A program made the translations under genes and the position numbers. The notes below the pieces were generated by a model that searched no databases, had not been told where the DNA came from, and saw only the letters and a program-made list of their open reading frames with translations. 32,734 nucleotides of DNA from Nostoc sp. LEGE 12450 (GTDB taxonomy: Bacteria; Cyanobacteriota; Cyanobacteriia; Cyanobacteriales; Nostocaceae), in contig NZ_JADEXU010000091.1 in NCBI RefSeq assembly GCF_015206895.1, forward strand, positions 1 through 32,734, given 5' to 3'. Positions 8,472 through 16,726 of the stretch are shown here, piece by piece (position 1 is the stretch's first letter; every line of letters starts with the position of its first letter).

Positions 8472-8873
8472 TTAGCTGCGTTCTAAGTCATCAAGCACTC
8501 TTTCGCAATACCAATTTTCCGGCATCCCAGGATAAGTTTCCTTTGCCTGTTCAATTAACCGTTCGGCTGCGGCAGTGTCACCAGATAATTTAGCGATCAG
8601 TCTGTTTTTTAGATAGCTATCAGATACACCATCGTCTACCTGGTTTGGTATTCCTTGATTTATAGTTGATGGTCGGGACTGATCTCTTCGTAACTGCCAA
8701 AATAAAACGTAATAAAGTGTCCCAAAAATTAAAATTAGGCTGAGTGTTCCGAAAAAAGTTAAGAGGTTAAATGCTAGAAATCCTAGAACTAACTGCGAGA
8801 GAACATAGCCAAGTAATAAACCAGTAAGTAAGAGGATGAATGTACCGACAGCAATAACTACTTGATTCCCCAT
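8472..8873 (-). CDS. Two-helix membrane protein of unknown function
   Basis: The 133-residue protein has two predicted membrane helices (~5-28, VVIAVGTFILLLTGLLLGYVL, and ~32-60, GFLAFNLLTFFGTLSLILIFGTLYYVLF). A soluble C-terminal part of ~70 residues follows (LKNRLIAKLSGDTAAAERLIEQAKETYPGMPENWYCERVLDDLER), with a helical, TPR-like look. Its start lies inside the end of the upstream ampG-like gene (16-base overlap), so the two are translationally coupled. I recognise it only as a conserved cyanobacterial type of hypothetical protein. Confidence 0.75.
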   Translation of the reverse strand: MGNQVVIAVGTFILLLTGLLLGYVLSQLVLGFLAFNLLTFFGTLSLILIFGTLYYVLFWQLRRDQSRPSTINQGIPNQVDDGVSDSYLKNRLIAKLSGDTAAAERLIEQAKETYPGMPENWYCERVLDDLERS

Positions 8874-10150
8874 ATATCCTCTTCTTCGTCCTCAAGTCCT
8901 GGTCTTGATACTGCCACTGGCTGAGGGTTCCAGGGGGCAAATACTGGTAATAGCAGTAGTCCTGGTACGGCGGCGGCAATGGTAATTAAGAAAAATACAG
9001 GCCAACCCGTACTTTGAGCGATCGCGCCTCCAGGGGCCGACAGAATATCGCGGCTGACAGCCATTAAGCTGGATAACAAAGCATATTGGGTTGCGGAAAA
9101 CCTCTGGTTACAAAGACTCATCAAAAAGGCAACAAAGGCTGCTGTCCCCAATCCACCACAAAATTGTTCTACGTTGATGGCAAGTACCATAGCTTGGTAG
9201 TTTTTACCGATGTATGCTAGAAAAAAGTAAGCTAAATTACTTACTGCTTGTAGAATACCAAAAACCCAAAGCGATCGATTGATGCCAATCGCACTCAAAA
9301 TTGAACCACCTGCTAAAGCACCGACAATCGTTGCAATTAACCCCATCCCTACTTGAATTGCCCCAATGTCGGTTTTGGTAAAGCCTGTTTGCAGCAAAAA
9401 AGGTGTGGTCATATTACTTAACAAAGCATCACCTAGCTTGTATAGGGTAATGAATGCAAGCATGAGAATAGCTTTGATAATCCCTTGACGCTGAAAAAAT
9501 TCCCCAAAGGGCAAGATGACAGCATCAACCAGAGAAGCTGGAGGGCTAATTTCCTTGGGTTCCGGTGCGAACAAGGTGGCAAAAATACCAATTACCATCG
9601 TCCCTGCCATAAACAAGTAAACCGATGACCAAGGTAGTTTATCAGCAAGTATCAAGGCTAAAGCACCTGCGACTAACAGGGCAATTCGATAACCTAAGAT
9701 AAAAACTGCTGCACCAGCCCCCATTTCTAGCTTTTCTAAAACGTCGGTACGGTAGGCATCAACGGCAATATCTTGAGTTGCACTGATAAAGGCAATGACT
9801 ATGGCGTTGATTGCTAGTAGTTGTAATGCTTGTTTAGGTTGTTGGAAAGCCATGAATGCGATCGCTACAATCAAAGCAATCTGCGTCAAAATTAACCAAC
9901 CCCGTCGTCGTCCCAAAATTGGTAAGGTGAACCTGTCTACCAACGGCGACCACAAAAATTTTAAGGAATAAGGCAAACTGGCAAGGCTAAACCAACCAAT
10001 AGCGGCTAAATCTACCTTCTCTACGGTCATCCAAGCCTTTAAAGTATTACCAATTAACAATAATGGTAAACCCGATGAAAAACCTAAAAATAATAAAGCC
10101 GCCATCTTGCGACTACCGAAAACTTCCAGCAGCGATTTAATTTTCCTCAT
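8858..10150 (-). CDS. ampG: AmpG-like MFS permease
   Basis: This 430-residue polytopic inner-membrane transporter has about 12-14 hydrophobic helices. The family signature is present at the N-terminus: FSSGLPLLLIGNTLKAWM, then AAIGWFSLASLPYSLKFLWSPLVDR. Further signatures are SATQDIAVDAYRTDVL and, near the C-terminus, LSAPGGAIAQSTGWPVFFLIT. AmpG proteins import anhydromuropeptides for cell-wall recycling by proton symport; the substrate here is inferred by family. I chose the ATG at 10150; a TTG at 10186 would add 12 charged residues before the first helix. The C-terminus is acidic (LEDEEEDIWGIK) and overlaps the next gene by 16 bases, making a two-gene unit. Confidence 0.85.
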   Translation of the reverse strand: MRKIKSLLEVFGSRKMAALLFLGFSSGLPLLLIGNTLKAWMTVEKVDLAAIGWFSLASLPYSLKFLWSPLVDRFTLPILGRRRGWLILTQIALIVAIAFMAFQQPKQALQLLAINAIVIAFISATQDIAVDAYRTDVLEKLEMGAGAAVFILGYRIALLVAGALALILADKLPWSSVYLFMAGTMVIGIFATLFAPEPKEISPPASLVDAVILPFGEFFQRQGIIKAILMLAFITLYKLGDALLSNMTTPFLLQTGFTKTDIGAIQVGMGLIATIVGALAGGSILSAIGINRSLWVFGILQAVSNLAYFFLAYIGKNYQAMVLAINVEQFCGGLGTAAFVAFLMSLCNQRFSATQYALLSSLMAVSRDILSAPGGAIAQSTGWPVFFLITIAAAVPGLLLLPVFAPWNPQPVAVSRPGLEDEEEDIWGIK

Positions 10151-10263
10151 AGGTTCAATTTTTTGCCTCTTTTGAGGAAATATCAATAAAATACAACGAG
10201 GAAATGCAAAAGTATATCATGTAACTAGTGCCTATAAAGGTTTTAATTATCAAAGCGGCAGCA

Positions 10264-10295
10264 GTTCCTTATTAATCCCGATCGGGTATTGAAAC
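10264..10295 (+). repeat. Solitary CRISPR-repeat-like motif at the island edge
   Basis: GTTCC....TTAATCCCGATCGGGTATTGAAAC has the GTT start, the central CCCGATCGGG dyad and the ATTGAAAC end typical of cyanobacterial CRISPR repeats. Only one copy is present, 100 bases beyond the methyltransferase stop, with no spacers or cas genes. It could be a chance palindrome or an orphan repeat. Confidence 0.35.
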
Positions 10296-10396
10296 CTGCC
10301 ATAGCTGCTGTATGATTTTCTGCAAACATGACAAACTACCAAGATTTACTTGGGTTAAATACAAATTCAGGATAACCTTATAGTGTCAGCGTTTTA

Positions 10397-11854
10397 TTAA
10401 CTTTCTTGAATTGGATAAACCTGATGCCCCCTGATTTCTACTCTATGTGTGGCAAGGCATTTTTCCCAACCTTCACGCGTACCAATGTCGCTTTTTTGGT
10501 TAAGCAGCCCTAATTCCTGTTCTTGTTGGGTGAGTTTAGCAAATTCTTCGTAGCGTGGATAGTTACTAGTAACAAATGTTTCCTTACGGTGCAAAATCGG
10601 CGGATTTTCCCTAGTTGCATAGTCTCGATGAGTGACGACTAGGGTTTTTAAATCAATACCGATGCTGGCTTTTAATGCTGGATGAGGATCAGTGTCGAAT
10701 TCAGGGTAAGACAGATAGGATATTTGCGGCTTATCAGTGTGATATTTAATTAATGTCGCTTCATCGATCCGGCCAATGGTACGACTAGCGCAACCTTCAC
10801 AAATTCGTAGTACGGGATCAAGTGCTGCTAATGCGGAAACATGGACGTAAAGCGCACCGCGTGTATGTTTACCAATTTTGCTTTTTTCGCAAGCACTTTG
10901 AATCACTCCAGGTTTACCTAAGCTGAAAAGCTTTTGATCGGCTACTTGACAAGCTTCCTCATAGCTACTAAAAAAGGCTTTGATATCGTGACGCATTTCT
11001 GGCGCTAGCTTCTGCCATGCAGGGCGTTTATCAAAGTGAGTCAGAGCGAGATAAACTTGGATATCTAGAGAACGACGATAAGCGATCGCATCCCATTCAG
11101 CCTCATCAGTAGCTTGCAATACTACACCAAAGGCGCGGCGAAAGTTACCAAATTCGCTCAGTAATTCCTGTTCATTTTCCAATTCGCCTTTTACAGGTAG
11201 TCTACCGCGCTTGGTAAAGAAAGCCATGAGTGGTTGCAGCTGTTCTTGATAATCTTCAAACCGCTTAACGGGGATGCGGACTCGCGGTGTAGAAGTCGCA
11301 GAAAAGAAGCGGATGGCTTTGTAACTTTCTTTTTCAGCCTCATCTCGAAAAACAAAGTAAACACCTAGTGCGATCGGTACTGCATCAACATTTAGGACTT
11401 CATCAATATAAGTTTTGAGTTCTTGTTGTTCGTAATATTTCTGAAAAGTATTGCGGCGCGTCACAATGCCATCATTGTAAGCAAGTTGGGTTTTACTGGG
11501 AGCGTTAATCAGGATTTGAGCCGCGACAATTAAAACTTTTCCAGTGAGTTCCCAGGCTTGGATCAAGCTTTGACGGCGTTCCTCTGAGTCTTCAATAACG
11601 TTGAGGACATAACCCAGGTTAACCACATCGGCGGGGGTGCGTGGTACATCAGGATAGTAGTAAGGGTCCCAGCCTGTGCTGGTGTAGCCTAAGTTTTTTA
11701 CTCGCTGGACATCACCACCGTAGCCGCAGCCGTAGTCAAAAAAAGTGGTGTCTTGATTGAGGATTGACCCTTCTATAGCCAATCGTACAGGGCGAGAGAT
11801 GTCGGGGCGAGCGATCGCAGCTCTATGACGCTCAATTTCTAGCGCTTCAGGCAT
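10397..11854 (-). CDS. DNA phosphorothioation-associated putative methyltransferase
   Basis: The 485-residue protein matches the Dnd-associated methyltransferase family (I recall it as TIGR04096). Early signature residues are ERHRAAIARPDISRPVRLA. A Rossmann SAM-binding motif I follows at 38-47 (FFDYGCGYGGDVQ), then GYTSTGWDPYYYPDVPRT and ADVVNLGYVLNVIED. The C-terminal ~280 residues carry four Cys/His-type positions (CEKSKIGKHTRGALYVH, RICEGCASR) and no domain I can name. It is the last gene of the minus-strand dndC-dndD-dndE unit, 51 bases after dndE with a short tandem repeat in the gap. It may methylate DNA or another target as a companion to sulfur modification; the target is unknown. Confidence 0.88.
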   Translation of the reverse strand: MPEALEIERHRAAIARPDISRPVRLAIEGSILNQDTTFFDYGCGYGGDVQRVKNLGYTSTGWDPYYYPDVPRTPADVVNLGYVLNVIEDSEERRQSLIQAWELTGKVLIVAAQILINAPSKTQLAYNDGIVTRRNTFQKYYEQQELKTYIDEVLNVDAVPIALGVYFVFRDEAEKESYKAIRFFSATSTPRVRIPVKRFEDYQEQLQPLMAFFTKRGRLPVKGELENEQELLSEFGNFRRAFGVVLQATDEAEWDAIAYRRSLDIQVYLALTHFDKRPAWQKLAPEMRHDIKAFFSSYEEACQVADQKLFSLGKPGVIQSACEKSKIGKHTRGALYVHVSALAALDPVLRICEGCASRTIGRIDEATLIKYHTDKPQISYLSYPEFDTDPHPALKASIGIDLKTLVVTHRDYATRENPPILHRKETFVTSNYPRYEEFAKLTQQEQELGLLNQKSDIGTREGWEKCLATHRVEIRGHQVYPIQES

Positions 11855-11861
11855 AATATTA

Positions 11862-11897
11862 GTTGTCAGTTAACGGTGAACAGTTAACAGTCAACTA
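11862..11897. repeat. Short tandem repeat (CAGTTAACRGT)
   Basis: GTCAGTTAACGGTGAA is followed by CAGTTAACAGTCAACT: two near-identical CAGTTAAC units with dyad symmetry. It fills the gap between dndE and the methyltransferase gene and resembles STRR-type cyanobacterial heptamers. Confidence 0.6.
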
Positions 11898-11905
11898 ATA
11901 TCCTT

Positions 11906-12292
11906 TCAATTTTTAACCGCCAGTTCAATTAAATCTTCAATTTTCTTGATATTTGGATCGCCTGCTAAGTAGCCAATACCGCGATGTAAATGTAAGCGGA
12001 ATTGAGTAGCAAGGGTTTCTTTATCGGTGGGATAACCGTCATTGTGACAGCGTTGCTTGAGGGCGAGGAGGAGTATATCGGACATTTCCCCGCCAAAGAC
12101 GCGCCAAGTCATTTCGACGTTGCTATCTTGGGGGATTGGGACGGGGGAGGGTGTGGTTGCTTCTGCGAGGGAACGACAAAACGCCCAACGGCATAGGATA
12201 TTCCATTGGTCGATTTTAGTGCTGCGCTTAAGTTTGGTAAGTTGGTCTTTGGCTGTTTGGGAGAGACGAATACGTTCTATTGGTGATTCCAT
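11906..12292 (-). CDS. dndE: DNA sulfur modification protein DndE
   Basis: The small DndE protein has 128 residues from the ATG at 12292. The family pattern is clear: ERIRLSQTAKDQLTKLKRST, then QWNILCRWAFCRSLAE (30-44), SNVEMTWRVFGGE (57-69) and QFRLHLHRGIGYLAGD (97-112). Characterised DndE is a tetrameric protein that binds nicked double-stranded DNA and is needed for phosphorothioation with DndC and DndD. A TTG at 12340 would extend the frame 16 residues upstream to overlap dndD by 7 bases. I prefer the ATG because it begins just before the conserved domain and gives the normal family length. It lies 41 bases after dndD. Confidence 0.9.
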   Translation of the reverse strand: MESPIERIRLSQTAKDQLTKLKRSTKIDQWNILCRWAFCRSLAEATTPSPVPIPQDSNVEMTWRVFGGEMSDILLLALKQRCHNDGYPTDKETLATQFRLHLHRGIGYLAGDPNIKKIEDLIELAVKN

Positions 12293-12333
12293 AACTTTTA
12301 AATTGCGATCGCTCAATTTTTTAATAATATCTA

Positions 12334-14319
12334 CTACCAAAAATAACCAGGTTGTATGGTAGTTTGGCGAGTGGAGGAGTCGTATTTGAGGAGATATTCG
12401 CGGGCGATCGCTTCATTTTCTCGCAGTGTTTCAACTTCTTTTTTTCCAATCTCAGTATCCGTAGATAATAAAATTACTTGATGACTAGCGGATGGAAAGT
12501 AACGTTCAACTAAGTTGCTGCGGTGAGAGGAGTCTAGTCTACCTAGTGGCGTATCTATTGCTACTGGTAGGCGGTGTCCAGAGACTTTGGCTAAACCCCA
12601 GAGGAATGCGATCGCAAGTAGTTGTTTTTCGCCTGCTGATAAACGATGTTTTGGAACAAGTTTACCATTTAAATCGTAAAGCAAAAGGCTAAAAGTCTTA
12701 GTATCAATAGTGATGCGATGCACTAAATCTGATTTATGGAGGAGATAAAGGAAACAGTTTTTAACTTCCTCCTCTAATTTATTGAGTTTCCGCAGAGTTA
12801 ATTTTTCACGAAAAATCTTAAGTGTGTTTTGAACTTTAGCCGCAGAGGTAATAATATGTTCGCTATTTTTATGCTTAATATTTTCTACAGTATAATCACT
12901 TAATTCTCTTTTAGACTTAGCAATAATAGTTTCTAATTCAGCTAAACGACGGCGGATTGTTTCGTAATTTGCTTTAGCTTCAACGACTTGATTTTGCGCC
13001 GCTTCTAGTGCTTGACGCAGCTTTGTATAATCTTCTGGTGCTGCTGCTGTCTGCACTTGCCTTTCTAAAGTATGAATTTCTTCTTCTTTATTTTTGAGAA
13101 TAGTTAATTTCTCTTTTGCAGAAAGTTTAGAATTTTGTAAGTGATATATGAGATTATCTAGCTGACTTAAAGTTTCATCATCAGCTAATAACCAAGATCC
13201 TTCCCTCTGGAAATTCTTTGCATATAAATTATCCACATCTTGGATTAAAAATGATTGAATTTTTTCAACTTCTATCGAGGAAATTTCGACTTGATTGAGC
13301 CAAGTAAGTAAGCGCTGATCGCGCTCAATTAACAAATCTTTAGAAATTTGTACCTGTTGATGGCGAAATTCTTTTTCCCCCTGTGCTTGCGCCTGATTAA
13401 GTAAATTGGGAATCAATGCCAGAGGTAAAACATCAGCGGCTAATTCACACATCGACTGACGTACCTGTTCGATTTCCGCAGTTTTTGTATTTTGTTGTAG
13501 TTCTAGTTGATTGCGTTCGGCTGCAATCTTCCCACCTTCAGAAATAAATTTATCAAAAGCTTCTTGCTGCTTTTGTTCTAACTCTTCTACCTGATTTTTG
13601 AGAATTTCTACTTTTTCTTCTGTGGTTTTATAATCTTCTTGATGTTGGGTTAATCTAGTTTCAATTTCCTCTAGATTTGCTAAATCCTTACTATTCCCAA
13701 CTTCTTTAAGTTTACGGTTAACTAAAATATCTAAATCAATTGCTAAACGATCTGCTAACTCTAACCCTAAAAGTCCACGAATTGCGTCTACTACAACTGG
13801 TGGTGGTGTTTCTTGTTCTGCGAGTTCTTTAACTTGTTCACCATCAAAGAGAAATAAGTTAGAAATACCTAATGGCAAAAGATTTTCAATATATTCATCC
13901 CATATATTAACTAAAGCATCAGGCCATGTATCACTATCACCCAAAATACCTAACGTATCTTTGCCATCTTTAGTATTTTTTGTCCAGCTACGGACAACAC
14001 GGTATTTTATTGGTTTATCGTTTTCAATATGTTCAAAAAGTAATTCAATCCGGGTGTCTGCAAGTGGATCAATTTTATTGTTAACGCATTGATTGAGAAA
14101 ATCACTATAACTTAAATTACCACGGGTAGAACATTGGGCACGGGGGCCGTAAAGGGCGAGACGAATGGCATCCATAAGGGTAGTTTTTCCGCCGCCATTC
14201 ATACCACCTAATAGGATGATTGGGTGTGAGTTTTCCTCATCAATTTTTGGGTTAAGATTGATTACCTGTTTACCACTGTAGGGGCCAAAGTTTTGTAGAA
14301 CGAGTTCAAGAAATATCAT
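12334..14319 (-). CDS. dndD: DNA sulfur modification protein DndD (SMC/Rad50-like ATPase)
   Basis: The 661-residue ATPase of the Dnd core complex has an N-terminal Walker A (GGMNGGGKT, 38-46) and the DndD-typical LFLFDGEQVKEL segment (~155-166). Long coiled coils follow (about 210-280 and 390-480). The ABC signature is LSAGEKQ (560-566) and the Walker B is VAIDTPLGRLD (~586-596). DndD hydrolyses ATP and is thought to help nick or open DNA so that DndC and the sulfur donor can replace a non-bridging phosphate oxygen with sulfur. There is no obvious zinc hook. In most hosts dndC and dndD are adjacent; here a transposase gene and repeats separate them, so an internal promoter may be needed. Length and motifs are complete. 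Confidence 0.93.
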   Translation of the reverse strand: MIFLELVLQNFGPYSGKQVINLNPKIDEENSHPIILLGGMNGGGKTTLMDAIRLALYGPRAQCSTRGNLSYSDFLNQCVNNKIDPLADTRIELLFEHIENDKPIKYRVVRSWTKNTKDGKDTLGILGDSDTWPDALVNIWDEYIENLLPLGISNLFLFDGEQVKELAEQETPPPVVVDAIRGLLGLELADRLAIDLDILVNRKLKEVGNSKDLANLEEIETRLTQHQEDYKTTEEKVEILKNQVEELEQKQQEAFDKFISEGGKIAAERNQLELQQNTKTAEIEQVRQSMCELAADVLPLALIPNLLNQAQAQGEKEFRHQQVQISKDLLIERDQRLLTWLNQVEISSIEVEKIQSFLIQDVDNLYAKNFQREGSWLLADDETLSQLDNLIYHLQNSKLSAKEKLTILKNKEEEIHTLERQVQTAAAPEDYTKLRQALEAAQNQVVEAKANYETIRRRLAELETIIAKSKRELSDYTVENIKHKNSEHIITSAAKVQNTLKIFREKLTLRKLNKLEEEVKNCFLYLLHKSDLVHRITIDTKTFSLLLYDLNGKLVPKHRLSAGEKQLLAIAFLWGLAKVSGHRLPVAIDTPLGRLDSSHRSNLVERYFPSASHQVILLSTDTEIGKKEVETLRENEAIAREYLLKYDSSTRQTTIQPGYFW

Positions 14320-14345
14320 TTATCTGATTGTGGGTTTATTTAAGA

Positions 14346-14400
14346 TACCGGGCGAATGGAATTCGCGGCTACACAGGCAAAGTCCACCTTCGTGGACTAA
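14346..14400. repeat. REP-like palindromic repeat, copy 1
   Basis: The sequence runs CCGGGCGAATGGAATTCGCGG, CTACACAGGCAAA, GTCCACCTTCGTGGAC. It contains two hairpins: CGAATGGAATTCG, and the perfect GTCCACNNNNGTGGAC (14382-14397). It lies between tnpA and dndD. Related copies lie at 14838-14895, 14934-15003 and 16663-16726. Confidence 0.8.
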
Positions 14401-14420
14401 ATAAATTCATAGTTATTGGG

Positions 14421-14834
14421 TTATTTTGGAGTTAGTTCCCAGTTGGGAATAAGTGATTTTTGGCTATGGTGAGTAGCTTGGTTTCTGATGTAATTGGCTA
14501 TATTATCAATGGCATCATGACTAACTGTAAAAGCTCCATAGCTACCTTGCCATTTAAAAAACTCACTTGGCTTGATTTCATGGGTGATGAAATGGGAGGC
14601 ACTTCCCTTAATTTGTTTAACCAATTCAGAGATACTGATTGTTGGCGGAAAACCTGTTAGCAGATGGATATGATCTTCAATACCACCAATCGCAATTACG
14701 GTACACTTTAACTGTTCAGATTCCCGAATAATTGCTCCGTAAACTTCCTTCTGAATATCAGGCGTAATTAGGGGCAATCTATCCCACGTCGCCCAAACAT
14801 AATGCACATACAATTGCGTAAAACTTGATCTCAT
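14421..14834 (-). CDS. IS200/IS605-type (Y1, HUH) transposase, possibly a RAYT
   Basis: This single-domain HUH transposase has 137 residues. The metal-binding motif is H55-I56-H57 (GGIEDHIHLL) and the nucleophile is likely Y115 (NIANYIRNQ). The fold-typical segments YVHYVWATWDRLPLI, SISELVKQIKGSAS and FFKWQGSYGAFTVS are present. Such enzymes cut and paste single-stranded DNA at hairpins. The gene is flanked by REP-like palindromes and lacks a TnpB partner, which fits a REP-associated tyrosine transposase. The catalytic residues look intact, so it may be active. It is read in the same direction as dndC and dndD. Its first seven codons are duplicated as a relic 96 bases upstream. Confidence 0.88.
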   Translation of the reverse strand: MRSSFTQLYVHYVWATWDRLPLITPDIQKEVYGAIIRESEQLKCTVIAIGGIEDHIHLLTGFPPTISISELVKQIKGSASHFITHEIKPSEFFKWQGSYGAFTVSHDAIDNIANYIRNQATHHSQKSLIPNWELTPK

Positions 14835-15003
14835 TTTTCTTTAACCCACGAAGGTGGGTTTCGTCTGTGTAGCCGCGATTTCCAATCGCCGGGAAATCTT
14901 ATTGAATTATTGCGTAAAACTTACTCTCATTTTTCTTTAACCAGCGCCGGCGGGTTTCATCTGTGTAGCCGCGAATTCCATTTGCCCGGTATTCGCCCGG
15001 TAT
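14814..15003. repeat. 96-bp imperfect tandem duplication covering the transposase 5' end and a REP copy
   Basis: The segment starting TTGCGTAAAACTT at 14814 recurs from 14910 with ~85% identity over ~70 bases: TTGCGTAAAACTT, CTCATTTTTCTTTAACC, then a hairpin and CTGTGTAGCCGCG. The first copy holds codons 1-7 of the transposase. The second encodes a relic MRVSFTQ with no continuation. The CCCACGAAGGTGGG hairpin of copy 1 is diverged in copy 2 (CCAGCGCCGGCGGG). Copy 2 ends 5 bases before the dndC stop codon. Confidence 0.85.
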
Positions 15004-15007
15004 TCTA

Positions 15008-16633
15008 TTATTCTTCTGAATCTTTATTTTTAAATTTCATACTTGCCCAAGTTACCTCTTCATCACTTTCACTTTTACCTTCATCTACTTCATTTATTGC
15101 TGCAACATCGCCCAAAGTCATCTGCTTGACTTTTGCAACGTCACCTTGACTAACTGCTTCGCTTAATTCGCGTTTCAAACGAGCATTTTTAATCGCATCT
15201 TCTGGAGAACGGGAACTCGTATTAAAACATTTTTCTAGAGTTTCGTATATCCCAACGCGGCGAGTCTTTTTGCGATACTGGCGTTCTGTGTCTAACAATT
15301 TCGCCATGAGTTCCAAGTGCATCGCGTCACCTTCACAGATTTCTTCTAATACTATCCATTCATCACGACCTAGTAAGCTATAGTCAGCACCAGGACGAGG
15401 GTCTTGAAATTCTTCGCCAGTCACTTCTTGATAAATTCGGGGTAAGCTATCATCAAATTCGTGTTTGTCTTCTAGCCAAATGCGGCGAATTTCGCTCATT
15501 TCTTCGAGAGTAATTAGGGTGATATCGCGCATACTTTCTGGCGCTGTAAGACGGGTTTTTGTTTGCGCTTCTAATAATTGTCTAAGCCAATATTCTCGCC
15601 AATATTTGATATAGGGGCCAGGTATTGGTTCAACAGAATGTTTTCCATCTTTATTTCGCTCAAAAAGCTGAACATCTCCCCAAATCCTTCTAAAGTCTCT
15701 TTTATCTCGATCATCTTGAATATCTAGTTCATTACGGATATCTAATAATGGCTGCATCCATTCTTTTTCTTCATCATTTTGGATCATCGCCTCCATTGAT
15801 TTATCCTTATTCACTAATGTGCAAACCCAGCAGCCAAATCGGGAATCACCACAGCTAGGAGTAGAAGTATCAACAACTAGTGGACATTCATTATCGGCTG
15901 TTGCACCTCGATACATAGCAAATAATTCTTTATTACTTTGTCCCCAAGGATTATCCCACTGATTCAGGTATATCCAAACATCGTTATTACTCCAATCTTC
16001 AATAGGGGTATAGATTAAGGAGTTGGGTAGGCTGGCATTAGGACTCAGGCGATCGCGTACTCTATCAACTTGATGCTTTTTCATTGTGGCAGCACGTTTG
16101 ACGCTTTCTGCTTTGCGAGTACCCAATACAAGAATTGTTTCACCGTTAGCTCTAACTATTTCACGGATGAATTGATTAGCAGGATTAATTTTTAAGCGTG
16201 GTGTACACCAGCGAAACTGGTTACGGGGTGCTGGATATCCCTTACCAATAAGATTTACCCAAAATGTATCTTCAATTACTGGTTGTAGTAAATGTGGATC
16301 AATTGGCATCCCCTGTTTTTTAGCAGCTACCTTGAGATTCTGCATGGATTTGCGAACCCAAGCAGACACTACAGGATTTTCCACCAGAGTATCGGTTGTA
16401 ATTACATAAACTGTTTTAGTTCTTTTTTCTGGAGGAAGAGCTGCGATCGCATTCCATACAAGCTGCAATACTGTACTAGAATCTTTTCCCCAAGACACGC
16501 CCAAAACCCAAGGTATCTCATCTAAACAATACAATTCTTGAATTTCAATGTTGAGAGCTTGGATGTAATCCACTAACTCTGCTACAGTACGTGTTTGCTG
16601 ACCTTTATTTTCTGCTTGTTGTGCTGTAGTCAT
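15008..16633 (-). CDS. dndC: DNA sulfur modification protein DndC
   Basis: The 541-residue protein is related to PAPS reductase and ATP pyrophosphatases. The PP-loop is SWGKDSS (47-53), after IPWVLG. Cysteines suited to the known 4Fe-4S cluster are C143 (FRWCTPRLK), C261 (TPSCGDS), C268 and C271 (GCWVC), with C250 nearby. DndC passes sulfur from the cysteine desulfurase to DNA, with ATP pyrophosphatase activity. The C-terminal ~200 residues are charged and helical, as usual in the family. The start is well supported: AAGGAGAA immediately precedes the ATG. It is the first gene of the minus-strand unit and is divergent from dndB across a 172-base region holding two palindromes. No cysteine desulfurase (dndA) is adjacent. 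Confidence 0.95.
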   Translation of the reverse strand: MTTAQQAENKGQQTRTVAELVDYIQALNIEIQELYCLDEIPWVLGVSWGKDSSTVLQLVWNAIAALPPEKRTKTVYVITTDTLVENPVVSAWVRKSMQNLKVAAKKQGMPIDPHLLQPVIEDTFWVNLIGKGYPAPRNQFRWCTPRLKINPANQFIREIVRANGETILVLGTRKAESVKRAATMKKHQVDRVRDRLSPNASLPNSLIYTPIEDWSNNDVWIYLNQWDNPWGQSNKELFAMYRGATADNECPLVVDTSTPSCGDSRFGCWVCTLVNKDKSMEAMIQNDEEKEWMQPLLDIRNELDIQDDRDKRDFRRIWGDVQLFERNKDGKHSVEPIPGPYIKYWREYWLRQLLEAQTKTRLTAPESMRDITLITLEEMSEIRRIWLEDKHEFDDSLPRIYQEVTGEEFQDPRPGADYSLLGRDEWIVLEEICEGDAMHLELMAKLLDTERQYRKKTRRVGIYETLEKCFNTSSRSPEDAIKNARLKRELSEAVSQGDVAKVKQMTLGDVAAINEVDEGKSESDEEVTWASMKFKNKDSEE

Positions 16634-16662
16634 TTCTCCTTCTCTCTGGAAACACTGGCGTA

Positions 16663-16726
16663 ATATCTGGGCAAATAGAATTCACGTCTACATAGACAAA
16701 ACCCATCTCGGTGGGTTGAAGAAAAG
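16663..16726. repeat. REP-like repeat, diverged copy upstream of dndC
   Basis: CTGGGCAAATAGAATTCACG, TCTACATAGACAAAA, CCCATCTCGGTGGG has the same order of blocks as the copy at 14346-14400 (CCGGGCGAATGGAATTCGCG, CTACACAGGCAAA, hairpin), in the same orientation but diverged. It occupies the dndC leader. Confidence 0.65.

Larger units (their letters stand above)
14346..15003 (-). mobile_element. REP/RAYT-like unit inserted between dndC and dndD
   Basis: A single HUH transposase gene is bounded on both sides by related palindromic repeats in opposite orientation (copy at 14346-14400 versus copies after 14838). This layout is typical of REP-associated tyrosine transposases or a decayed IS200-like element. 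There is no accessory TnpB gene and there are no terminal inverted repeats of the DDE type. The unit sits inside the dndC-dndD operon in the same orientation as the dnd genes. The exact ends are uncertain. Confidence 0.65.

Noticed and set aside
10151..10186. TTG start of the AmpG-like gene
   Set aside because: It adds a charged, non-conserved stretch; the ATG at 10150 leads directly into the conserved first helix region.
7371..10295. CRISPR array
   Set aside because: There are only two isolated repeat-like motifs about 2.9 kb apart, in unlike sequence, without spacers or cas genes.
12293..12340. TTG start for DndE overlapping dndD
   Set aside because: It adds 16 residues before the conserved domain; the ATG at 12292 gives the usual length.
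14910..14930. Second transposase start
   Set aside because: Only seven codons match; the frame then leaves homology. It is part of the 96-bp duplication.
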